From Microbacterium telephonicum (GTDB lineage: Bacteria > Actinomycetota > Actinomycetes > Actinomycetales > Microbacteriaceae): DNA of 64,000 bases. The stretch is from assembly GCF_003651225.1 (NCBI RefSeq), contig NZ_RCDB01000001.1, positions 744,001-808,000 on the forward strand, read 5' to 3'. Positions 43,793-51,838 of this stretch are shown piece after piece (within the stretch, counting starts at the first letter, position 1; every line of letters starts with the position of its first letter). The translations under genes were made by a program, and so were the position numbers. The notes under the pieces are model-generated. The model was not told where the DNA came from. It was given only the letters and a program-made list of their open reading frames with translations, and ran no database searches.

Positions 43793-45514
43793 TCAGCGGA
43801 AGTCGCGGTCGGAGTACTCGCCGGCAGGGCGCTCGTCGCCGCGCCGCTGCTCGGATGCCCGCAGCTCGACGCGCCGGATCTTGCCGGAGATCGTCTTCGG
43901 CAGCTCCTCGACGAACTCCAGACGCCGCACCCGCTGGTAGGCGGACAGGCGCTCCCGCGCGTGCGCGAAGACCACGCGAGCCGCGTCGCGCGGATCGGCG
44001 GGCGCGTGCGCGCTGAGGCGCACGAAGGCCTTCGGCACCGCCAGCCGCAGCGGGTCGGGGCTGGGGACCACCGCCGCCTCCGCGACGGCGGGATGCTCGA
44101 GCAGCACCGACTCGAGCTCGAACGGCGAGATCTTGTAGTCCGACGCCTTGAAGACGTCGTCGCTGCGTCCGACATAGGTGAGGTAGCCGTCGGTGTCGCG
44201 GGTGGCGATGTCGCCGGTGCGGTAGTAGCCCCCCGCCATGGCACGCGCCGTGCGCTCGGGAGCCTCGTGGTAGCCGTCCATGAGGCCCAGGATCGGGTGC
44301 GACAGGTTGAGGCAGATCTCGCCCTCGTCCTCCGCGCGCTCGCCGGTCTCCGGGTCGATCAGCACGACGGGGTACCCCGGCAGCGGTCGTCCCATCGAGC
44401 CGTCCTTCACCGTCTGCCCGGGCGAGTTCCCGATCGCGCAGGTCATCTCGGTCTGGCCGTAGCCGTCGCGGATCGTCGCGCCCCACGCCTCGCGCACCCG
44501 CGTGATGACCTCCGGGTTGAGGGGCTCGCCCGCGCCGAGCAGTTCGCGGGGCGGGTTGGTCAACTGCGTCAGGTCGGCCTGGATCAGCATCCGCCACACC
44601 GTCGGCGGCGCGCAGAACGTCGTCACGCGATGCGCGTCCATGACGCGCATGAGCGTCGCCGCGTCGAACCGCGCGTAGTCGTAGACGAAGACGGTCGCCT
44701 GCGCGAGGAACGGCGAGAAGAAGTTGCTCCAGGCGTGCTTGCCCCACCCGGGCGAGGAGATGTTCATGTGCACGTCGCCGGGGCGCACCCCCAGCCACCA
44801 CAGCGTCGACAGGTGTCCCACCGGGTACGAGACGTGGGTGTGCCGCACGAGCTTGGGGGTGGCCGAGGTCGTGCCCGACGTGAAATAGAGCAGGTTCAGG
44901 TCGTCGGCACGCGTCGGACGCTCGGGAGTGAAGCCCTCGGCCGCGGCGGTCGAATCCGCGAAGTCGAGCCAGCCGGATGCGGCGCCCACTGAGATCCGCA
45001 CGACCTCCGCGGGCACGTCGTCGGCGCGGCCCGTGACCTCGGCGGGCGCGACGATCGCCCGGGCGCCGGAATGGGCGACCCGGTAGGCGAGGTCGTCGGC
45101 GGAGAGCAGGGTCGTGGTCGGGATCGCCACGGCGCCGAGCTTGGTGAGGGCGAGCATCGTCTCCCACAGCTCGATCGTGTTGCCGAGCATCACGATGACG
45201 TGGTCGCCGCGGCGCAGCCCGACCTCGGCGAACCAGTTCGCCACCTGGTCGGAGCGGGCGGCCAGGTCGCCGTAGCTCCACGAGCGTGCGTGCAGGTCGG
45301 CGCCGACCAGCGTGACGGCGGCGCGCTCGGGGTGCTCACCGGCCACGACGTCGAACCACTCCAGCGCGAAATTGAACTCGTCGAGCTCGGGCCAGGCGAA
45401 GGCGCCCACCGCCGCCTCGTAGTCGTCGCCGTGGGCGAAGAGCAGGTCGCGCGCCCGCCTCACCTTCTCGGTCGCGGGGGTGGCGGGGCGTCCGGTGAAG
45501 GCGAGGGATGACAC
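43793..45514 (-). CDS. AMP-dependent acyl-CoA synthetase
   Basis: A 573-residue adenylating enzyme activating a carboxylic acid to its CoA thioester. The P-loop-like A3 motif is LLYFTSGTTSATPK, A5 is DGYGQTEMT, A7 is YRTGDIATRDTDGYL, and the catalytic lysine lies in LPKTISGKIRR. It looks most like medium-chain acyl-CoA synthetases. GTG 45514 follows TACGCT by six bases (leaderless); ATG 45553 is an alternative adding 13 residues. Confidence 0.92.
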   Translation of the reverse strand: MSSLAFTGRPATPATEKVRRARDLLFAHGDDYEAAVGAFAWPELDEFNFALEWFDVVAGEHPERAAVTLVGADLHARSWSYGDLAARSDQVANWFAEVGLRRGDHVIVMLGNTIELWETMLALTKLGAVAIPTTTLLSADDLAYRVAHSGARAIVAPAEVTGRADDVPAEVVRISVGAASGWLDFADSTAAAEGFTPERPTRADDLNLLYFTSGTTSATPKLVRHTHVSYPVGHLSTLWWLGVRPGDVHMNISSPGWGKHAWSNFFSPFLAQATVFVYDYARFDAATLMRVMDAHRVTTFCAPPTVWRMLIQADLTQLTNPPRELLGAGEPLNPEVITRVREAWGATIRDGYGQTEMTCAIGNSPGQTVKDGSMGRPLPGYPVVLIDPETGERAEDEGEICLNLSHPILGLMDGYHEAPERTARAMAGGYYRTGDIATRDTDGYLTYVGRSDDVFKASDYKISPFELESVLLEHPAVAEAAVVPSPDPLRLAVPKAFVRLSAHAPADPRDAARVVFAHARERLSAYQRVRRLEFVEELPKTISGKIRRVELRASEQRRGDERPAGEYSDRDFR

Positions 45515-45585
45515 CCCGTCAGCGTATGCCCGGACGCATGCGCCCTGCGGCATGACCACACCGCCCGACCGCGGCGAGCGGCCGG

Positions 45586-46788
45586 TCAGGCCGTCGCGCG
45601 GCGGTCGTCCTCGTCGGCGTCGGCGTCGGCGTCGGTGATCACCGGGATGGCCTGGGTGAACGCGCGGGCGCGCTGCTCCGCCTCGGCCGAACCGGTGAAC
45701 AGCCCCACCGAGCCCGTGTCGCTCGACACGGACGGCGGGACCGGCTCCGGCGCCGCGGCGCCGTCGTCGAGAAGCACACGCTGGATCGGCAGCGCCGAAG
45801 GCGTCTCCCGCTGCACCCAGTCCACGAGCCGCTCGCGCACGACGCAGCGCAGGTCGAACAGGGTCGGCGCGTCGTGCGCGGTCACGAGCACGCGCACCCG
45901 CACGAACCCGCCGGTCGCCTCGGTGACCTGCAGCACGGACGCGCGGCCGTCCCACAGCGGGGTGTCGGCGAGCACCCGGTCGAGCTCCTCCCGCATCCGC
46001 ACCGGCGAGACCCGCCAGTCCAGGTCGAACTCGACGGCGCCCAGCAGCTCGCTGCCGGTGCGGGTCCAGTTCTGGAACGGCTTCGTCGTGAAGTACGTGC
46101 AGGGCAGCACGAGCCGGCGGTCATCCCAGAGGTCGACGACGACGTACGTGAGCGTGATCTCTCCGATCCGACCCCATTCGCCCTCGACGACGACGACGTC
46201 GTCGACGCGGATCGCGTCGCTGAAGACGAGCTGCACCCCGGCGAAGATGTTCGCGAGCACCGACTGCGCGGCGAGCCCGGCGACGATCGAGGCGATGCCC
46301 GCCGAGGCCAGCACGCTCGCTCCGACCGCGCGCACGGCGTCGAATGTCAGCAGCATCGACCCGATCGCGAGGATGACGATGAGCGCGATCGCGAGGCGGC
46401 GCAGGATCAGCACCTGCGTGCGCATGCGCCGCGCGACGCGGTTGTCGGGGATGTCGATGCGGTACTTCGCGAGCGCGAGATCGCCTCCGAACGAGACGAG
46501 TCCCGCCAGCAGCCATGCCCCGGCGGCGATGGTCGCGAGCACGAACACCTGCGTGACCGCGGGCAGCCATGCGGCCTCGGCGGGGGCCACGATCGTGACG
46601 GCGACCCACACCGCGACGATGACGACGAGCGTGCGGAACGGGGGTCGAGCCCGGGCGATCAGGGTGCCCGGCCACGACGCGCGGCGGGCGATCAGCCGGA
46701 AGACGAGGGTGACGACGACGGTGATGAGCGCGGCGGCGACCACGGCGATCGCGATCGAGACGGCCAGCGCGAGCCATTCCTCCCACAT
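45586..46788 (-). CDS. MscS-family mechanosensitive channel
   Basis: A 400-residue membrane channel protecting against osmotic downshock. Four to five helices fill the first 175 residues; the pore helix is alanine/glycine rich (GASVLASAGIASIVAGLAAQ near 175-195), then the beta domain begins FAGVQLVFSDAIRVDDVVVV. The C-terminal tail is acidic. I chose ATG 46788 because AAAGGAG precedes it; an upstream GTG at 46827 would add 13 polar residues. Confidence 0.92.
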   Translation of the reverse strand: MWEEWLALAVSIAIAVVAAALITVVVTLVFRLIARRASWPGTLIARARPPFRTLVVIVAVWVAVTIVAPAEAAWLPAVTQVFVLATIAAGAWLLAGLVSFGGDLALAKYRIDIPDNRVARRMRTQVLILRRLAIALIVILAIGSMLLTFDAVRAVGASVLASAGIASIVAGLAAQSVLANIFAGVQLVFSDAIRVDDVVVVEGEWGRIGEITLTYVVVDLWDDRRLVLPCTYFTTKPFQNWTRTGSELLGAVEFDLDWRVSPVRMREELDRVLADTPLWDGRASVLQVTEATGGFVRVRVLVTAHDAPTLFDLRCVVRERLVDWVQRETPSALPIQRVLLDDGAAAPEPVPPSVSSDTGSVGLFTGSAEAEQRARAFTQAIPVITDADADADEDDRRATA

Positions 46789-46867
46789 GGGCGGGCTCCT
46801 TTCGTAGGAGCTCTCCAGGCTAGACACGACCCCCCGGGTCGATGCAAACCGAGCGCCGCGCTCGCCG

Positions 46868-47659
46868 TCAGCCGCGCAGCCGTGCGCCCAGCGCGGCCAG
46901 CTCGTCGTCGCGGAGGCCTCCCGCCTGCTGCAGGTACGCGGCCGCCCCGCCGTGCTCGGCGTCGAGCCAGCCCAGCGCGTGCTCGATCGCGGATGCGGGC
47001 GACCCGGTGACGAGCTCGACGAGCGGCGGCGTCAGCGGGGCTCCGAGGCGCTCCACCATCGCGAGCATGCCCTCGGCCCACGGCCCCGCGAGGTTCTCGG
47101 CGCTCGCCGCGTAGTCGGCCACGATCGCGCTCCGCTCGACGCCCGCGGCGTCCAGCAGCAGCGCGGTCGCGACGCCGGTGCGGTCCTTGCCGGCCGTGCA
47201 GTGCACGACGACGGCGGTGGGGGCGGTGTCGGTGCTCGCGGCGACGAGGCGCGCGACCTCGGCGAACGACGCGCCGCCGTGCTGCAGCATCCCGACGTAG
47301 AGCTCGCCGAGCGTCGGCAACGACGCCATCGCCTGCGCGAGCAGGGCCGGGTCGGCGCCGCCCGCCTTCATCAGGTCCTGCGCCATCGACGACATCGCGC
47401 CCTCCAGGATCGACAGCTCCACGACGTGGAAGGGTCGGGAGTCCGGAAGCAGGTCGGGGGCCATCGCCCGCTCCGTCGGCGTGCGGAAGTCGACGACGAC
47501 GCCGATCGGGCTCTCGGCGAGGGCCTCGAGTCCGGCGGGTGTGAGGGACTGCAGGCCGTCGGAGCGGAACAGCACCCCCGCGCGCACGCTCCCGCCGCCG
47601 GTCAGCGGCAGGCCGCCGGTGTCGCGGAAATTGCGCGTGCCGTCGATCGTGAGCGTCAT
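46868..47659 (-). CDS. Tyrosine-specific protein phosphatase (PTP-like)
   Basis: A 263-residue phosphatase. The P-loop HCTAGKDRTG has nucleophile C154; the start TIDGTRNFRDTGGLPL and LFRSDGLQSLTP match the MptpB/Y_phosphatase3 family. It may act on protein tyrosine or phosphoinositide-like substrates. ATG 47659 follows TAGGCT by six bases, so it is probably leaderless. Confidence 0.92.
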   Translation of the reverse strand: MTLTIDGTRNFRDTGGLPLTGGGSVRAGVLFRSDGLQSLTPAGLEALAESPIGVVVDFRTPTERAMAPDLLPDSRPFHVVELSILEGAMSSMAQDLMKAGGADPALLAQAMASLPTLGELYVGMLQHGGASFAEVARLVAASTDTAPTAVVVHCTAGKDRTGVATALLLDAAGVERSAIVADYAASAENLAGPWAEGMLAMVERLGAPLTPPLVELVTGSPASAIEHALGWLDAEHGGAAAYLQQAGGLRDDELAALGARLRG

Positions 47660-47707
47660 GGCCTCAGCCTAGGCGGCCGAGGATGCCGGCCCTCCGAGCC
47701 GTCGCCC

Positions 47708-49048
47708 TTACGGGGCGAGGCGCGTGGGGCCGCGGAAGAGGAACGTGACCTCGCGGATCGAGTCCTGCCCGAGCATGAGCATGAGCACACGGGCCAGGCC
47801 CATGCCGAACCCGCCGTGCGGCGGCACGCCGTAGCGGAAGAAGTCGAGGTAGTGCGCCAGGCCCTCCAGCGACAGACCCTTCTCGCGTGCCTGCGCCTCG
47901 AGCACGTCGATGCGGTGCTCGCGCTGGGCGCCGGTGGTGATCTCGGTGCCCTGGAACAGCAGGTCGTAGCTGGCCGTGAGCCCGGTCTCGGCGTCGCGCA
48001 TGTGGTAGAACGGCCGGATCTCAGGGTGGTAGTCCGTGATGAACACGAACTGGTGGTCGTAGGTCTCGCGCACGTGTGCCGAGATCTGGCGCTCGCCTTC
48101 GGGGTCGAGGTCGCCGTCGGTGCGGGGGATCTCGTAGCCGCGGGCCTTCACGATCTCGCGCGCCTCGGCGAGCGGGATGCGCGGGAAGGGCAGCGTCGGC
48201 ACGACGACGTCGACGTCGAAGAGCTCCTTGATCTCGGCGCCGTGCTTCTCGGCGACGGCGGCGAAGGCCGTCGCCAGCAGCTCCTCCTGCATCGCGGCGA
48301 CATCCTCGTAGGAGTCGATCCAGCTGATCTCGGCGTCGACCGAGGTGAACTCGGTGGCGTGGCGGCTCGTGAAGGAAGGGTCGGCGCGGAAGACGTCGCC
48401 GATCTCGAAGATCTTGCCGAAGCCGGCCGCCTGCGCCATCTGCTTGTAGTGCTGCGGGCTCTGTGCGAGGTACGCGGTCTGCTCGCCGAAGTACTCGAGG
48501 GCGAACAGCTCGGCGTTGCCTTCGGCGGGCGTCGACATGAGCTTCGGGGTGTGCAGCTCGACGTAGTCGCGCTCGACCCAGTACGAGCGCATCGCGTGCT
48601 CGAGCGTCGTCGAGATGCGGAAGATGAGGGCGTTGCGGCGCTGACGCAGGTCGATGAAGCGCCAGTCCATGCGCTTGTCGACACCGCTGTCGGCGGCGAT
48701 CGGGGTCTCGGGCAACGCGGATGCCGCGATGTCGAGGGTGCCGATCTTCACCTCGACGCCGCCGAGCTTGACCCGCTCGTCGTGCTTGAGGTCGCCCGTG
48801 ACGGTGAGGAAGGTGCCGGTGGCGAGCTCGGAGATCGTCGCCGTCAGCGCGAGGGCGGCAGCATCCTGCTCCGACCCGTCCTCCGCGGGACGCGTGGCGG
48901 GGTTCACGAGCTGCACGGCGCCGGTCTCATCGCGCAGGATGACGAACTGCACCTTCTTCTGATCGCGGACGGTCTCCACCCATCCGGACACCGAGACGGG
49001 GCCGTCTTCGCGGGACTGCAGCTGGCTGACGAGAACGCGTTCACTCAC
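47708..49048 (-). CDS. aspS: Aspartyl-tRNA synthetase, short archaeal type (probably non-discriminating)
   Basis: Class II synthetase of 446 residues, far shorter than the roughly 590 of the standard bacterial AspRS because the GAD insertion is absent. An OB-fold anticodon domain (SVSGWVETVRDQKKVQFVIL) precedes the catalytic core with LAQSPQHYKQM and motif 3 GFGMGLARVLMLMLG. In bacteria this AspRS2-like form usually charges both tRNA-Asp and tRNA-Asn, with GatCAB amidating the latter; that role is inference. GTG 49048 gives VSERVLVSQL. Confidence 0.92.
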   Translation of the reverse strand: MSERVLVSQLQSREDGPVSVSGWVETVRDQKKVQFVILRDETGAVQLVNPATRPAEDGSEQDAAALALTATISELATGTFLTVTGDLKHDERVKLGGVEVKIGTLDIAASALPETPIAADSGVDKRMDWRFIDLRQRRNALIFRISTTLEHAMRSYWVERDYVELHTPKLMSTPAEGNAELFALEYFGEQTAYLAQSPQHYKQMAQAAGFGKIFEIGDVFRADPSFTSRHATEFTSVDAEISWIDSYEDVAAMQEELLATAFAAVAEKHGAEIKELFDVDVVVPTLPFPRIPLAEAREIVKARGYEIPRTDGDLDPEGERQISAHVRETYDHQFVFITDYHPEIRPFYHMRDAETGLTASYDLLFQGTEITTGAQREHRIDVLEAQAREKGLSLEGLAHYLDFFRYGVPPHGGFGMGLARVLMLMLGQDSIREVTFLFRGPTRLAP

Positions 49049-49103
49049 GGTGGACCAGTCTACGTTCAGGTTCCTGTTACCTCGGGCCCGTAGCCTCGGC
49101 CGC

Positions 49104-49760
49104 ATGACGACGAGCGCCGACGGATCCTGGCTCACCACCATCGTCGACGCCGTCGTCGGGCTGATGCACATCATCGGCGCCCCCGGCGCGGGGCTCGCGA
49201 TCGCCCTCGAGAACCTGTTCCCGCCGCTGCCGAGCGAAGTGATCCTGCCGATGGCGGGGCTCGCCGCCAGCCAGGGCACGTTCACGCTGTTCGAGGCGAT
49301 CGCCTGGACGACCGCCGGCTCGGTCGTCGGCGCCCTCGCCCTCTATTGCCTGGGTGCGTGGCTCGGAGTGGCGCGGCTTCGCGCGATCGCCGCGAAGGTG
49401 CCGCTGCTGCATCCGGAGGACATCGACCGCACCGTCGAATGGTTCCAGAAGCACGGCGGCAAGGCCGTGTTCTTCGGACGCATGATCCCGCTGTTCCGCA
49501 GCCTCATCTCCATCCCGGCCGGGGTCACGCGGATGCCGCTGTGGCGCTTCCTCGGGCTCACCCTCGTCGGCAGCGCGATCTGGAACAGCGTGTTCGTCGT
49601 CGCCGGGTTCCTGCTCGGTGAGTCGTGGCACGTCGTCGAGCAGTACGCCGACATCCTGCAGTACGTCGTCATCGCGGCGGTCGTCGTGGGCGTCTCGTGG
49701 TTCATCGTCGCGCGAGTGCGTCAGCTGCGGGACCGTCGTCCCGACCTCGACGCCGCCTGA
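49104..49760 (+). CDS. DedA-family membrane protein
   Basis: A 218-residue membrane protein of the DedA/VTT superfamily, whose members flip undecaprenyl phosphate or phospholipids. Motifs ENLFPPLPSEVILPMAG and FFGRMIPLFRSLISIPAGVT are intact, including the conserved arginines. ATG 49104 follows TAGCCT by seven bases (leaderless). It diverges from aspS across 55 bp. Confidence 0.94.
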   Translation: MTTSADGSWLTTIVDAVVGLMHIIGAPGAGLAIALENLFPPLPSEVILPMAGLAASQGTFTLFEAIAWTTAGSVVGALALYCLGAWLGVARLRAIAAKVPLLHPEDIDRTVEWFQKHGGKAVFFGRMIPLFRSLISIPAGVTRMPLWRFLGLTLVGSAIWNSVFVVAGFLLGESWHVVEQYADILQYVVIAAVVVGVSWFIVARVRQLRDRRPDLDAA

Positions 49761-49836
49761 CCGGCCCCGGTGGCACCCTGCGAACGCAGGGGCTTCCCAG
49801 GACTCGCATAGTCACGGCCCACGTAGAATCGCAGGC

Positions 49837-50466
49837 GTGCCTGCCGACCGCCTCCATCTCGTGCGCCATGGAGAGGTCCACAATCCGGAGCGGGTGCTCT
49901 ACGGGCGGCTCCCGCACTATCGGCTGAGCGAGTCGGGACGGGGCATGGCGCGCGCCGCCGCCGAGTACGTGAAGAGCCTCGAGCGTCCCGTCACCGCCCT
50001 CTACGCCTCTCCGCTGCAGCGCACCCGCGAATCCGCGGAGCCTTTCACCGAGCTGTTCGGCCTCGACCCCGTCATCGACGAGCGCGTCATCGAGCCGACC
50101 AACGTGTTCGAGGGGACGCAGATGCGCCGCGCGCTGCGCGACCCGCGCAACTGGCGTCATCTGAGCCGTCCCTCGACCCCCAGCTGGGGCGAGCCCTACC
50201 TCGACGTCGTCGCGCGCATGGATGCCGCGATGAGCGACGCCTGGAACGCGGCGCCGTCCGGCGACGTCGTCGTCGTCTCGCACCAGCTGCCGATCTGGAT
50301 CACGCATCTCGCCGTCGCGGGCCTTCCGCTGCGGCACGATCCGCGCCGCCGCCGCTGCAGCCTGTCGAGTGTCACGAGTTTCGAGCGCGTCGCCGACGTG
50401 TGGCGCGAGGTGGCATACGCCGAGCCCGCCGCCACCGGCGGCGCCGTGGATGTGGGGGCGGTATGA
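49837..50466 (+). CDS. Histidine phosphatase (phosphoglycerate-mutase-like)
   Basis: A 209-residue phosphatase with LVRHGE (phosphohistidine H11), ASPLQRTRESAEP and VVSHQLPIW with the second histidine. The substrate is unknown. GTG 49837 follows TAGAAT, a near-consensus -10, by seven bases, making it the clearest leaderless start here. Its stop overlaps the thioredoxin-like gene, so it leads the cytochrome c assembly operon. Confidence 0.92.
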   Translation: MPADRLHLVRHGEVHNPERVLYGRLPHYRLSESGRGMARAAAEYVKSLERPVTALYASPLQRTRESAEPFTELFGLDPVIDERVIEPTNVFEGTQMRRALRDPRNWRHLSRPSTPSWGEPYLDVVARMDAAMSDAWNAAPSGDVVVVSHQLPIWITHLAVAGLPLRHDPRRRRCSLSSVTSFERVADVWREVAYAEPAATGGAVDVGAV

Positions 50467-51092
50467 CCGGGCGGACCATGACGCGGAAGGTCGCGGCCGC
50501 GGTCGCCGGACTCGCTCTGGCGGTGTCGCTGGCGGCGTGCACGAGCCCCAACGACGACCTCGCCGACCAGTACAAGCAGGGGAGCAACCAGGGCTTCGTC
50601 TCGGGTGACGGGCGCGTCGAGGAGATCCCCGTCGATCAGCGCGGCGAGCCCATCGCGTTCACCGGGGTCGCCGTCGACGGCACCCGCATCTCCAGCGACG
50701 ACTACGCGGGCGAGGTCGTCGTCGTGAACTTCTGGTACGCCGCGTGCGGGCCGTGCCGTGCCGAGGCGCCGATCCTCGAGGGCGTCGCTCAGGCGACCGC
50801 GGATGCCGGCGCCTCGTTCCTCGGCATCAACATCTACGACGGCTCCGAGCAGGCGGCATCCTTCGAGAAGACGTACGGCATCACGTACCCGTCGCTGCTG
50901 GCCGACGAGGACGCCGACCTCAAGCTCGCGTTCGCCTCGGCGACGACCGTGATGGCGGCGCCCACGACGCTCGTGCTCGACGCCGAGGGCCGGGTCGCCG
51001 CACGGTTCGTCGGCGCCGTGCAGAGCGAGTCGATCCTGCGCACGATCGTCGAGGACACCGTCGCCGAGTCGTCTGCGGCGGGGTCGTCGTGA
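50463..51092 (+). CDS. ResA/TlpA-like thiol-disulfide lipoprotein
   Basis: A membrane-anchored thioredoxin of 209 residues, reducing apocytochrome c for heme attachment. Lipobox VSLAAC puts the lipidated cysteine at C26; the active site is CGPC (C95, C98) in NFWYAACGPCRAEAP. A second in-frame ATG (50478) is possible. It sits between the phosphatase and ccdA with four-base overlaps at both ends. Confidence 0.92.
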   Translation: MTGRTMTRKVAAAVAGLALAVSLAACTSPNDDLADQYKQGSNQGFVSGDGRVEEIPVDQRGEPIAFTGVAVDGTRISSDDYAGEVVVVNFWYAACGPCRAEAPILEGVAQATADAGASFLGINIYDGSEQAASFEKTYGITYPSLLADEDADLKLAFASATTVMAAPTTLVLDAEGRVAARFVGAVQSESILRTIVEDTVAESSAAGSS

Positions 51093-51838
51093 ATCCCGGC
51101 GCCATCGTCTTCGACGGCGCGCTGTGGGTAGCGATCCCGATCGCCGCCCTCGCCGGCCTCGTCTCGTTCCTCTCGCCGTGCGTGCTGCCCCTCGTTCCCG
51201 GCTACCTCGGCTTCCTCGGCGGCGCGGCGGCCCCCCGCGCCGGCGGCCCCCGCACACGCGCGCGCTCGCGTCTCGTGCTGGGCGTGCTGCTGTTCATCGC
51301 CGGGTTCACGCTCGTGTTCGTCTCGATGGGCATCTTCGCCGGCACCGTCGGCCGCTTCTTCATCCAGTACCAGGACGTCATCACCCGGGTACTCGGCATC
51401 GTCGTCATCGCGCTCGGCCTCGTCTTCGTCGGCGTGTTCGGCTTCGCGCAGCGCACGTTCAAGCCGCAGGTGCGACAGAACCTGGGACTCGTCGGCGCGC
51501 CGCTGCTCGGCGTCGCCATGGGCGTCGGCTGGGCGCCGTGCATCGGCCCGACCCTCGCGGCCATCCTGTCGATGGGCGTCAGCCAGGCCGACCCCTGGCG
51601 GGCGGGCCTGCTCGCCGTGGCCTACTCCCTCGGGCTCGGCATCCCGTTCCTCCTGCTCGCCGTCGGCTTCGGCTGGGCGACCCGCTCGGTCGCGTTCCTG
51701 CGCCGCCACATCCGCGCCGTCAACATCCTGGGCGGCGCCTTGCTGATCGTGCTCGGCATCCTCATGGTCACGGGCGTGTGGACGGCCATCATGTCGCAGC
51801 TGCTGGGGGTGATCGGCGGTGTCGAACTCCCGATCTGA
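51089..51838 (+). CDS. ccdA: Cytochrome c biogenesis protein CcdA
   Basis: A 249-residue membrane thiol transporter carrying electrons from cytosolic thioredoxin to the ResA-like protein. Six helices with the redox cysteines in FLSPCVLPLVPGYLGF and GWAPCIGPTLAAIL. The GTG overlaps the upstream stop; the gene overlaps resB by 20 bp. Confidence 0.95.
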   Translation: MNPGAIVFDGALWVAIPIAALAGLVSFLSPCVLPLVPGYLGFLGGAAAPRAGGPRTRARSRLVLGVLLFIAGFTLVFVSMGIFAGTVGRFFIQYQDVITRVLGIVVIALGLVFVGVFGFAQRTFKPQVRQNLGLVGAPLLGVAMGVGWAPCIGPTLAAILSMGVSQADPWRAGLLAVAYSLGLGIPFLLLAVGFGWATRSVAFLRRHIRAVNILGGALLIVLGILMVTGVWTAIMSQLLGVIGGVELPI

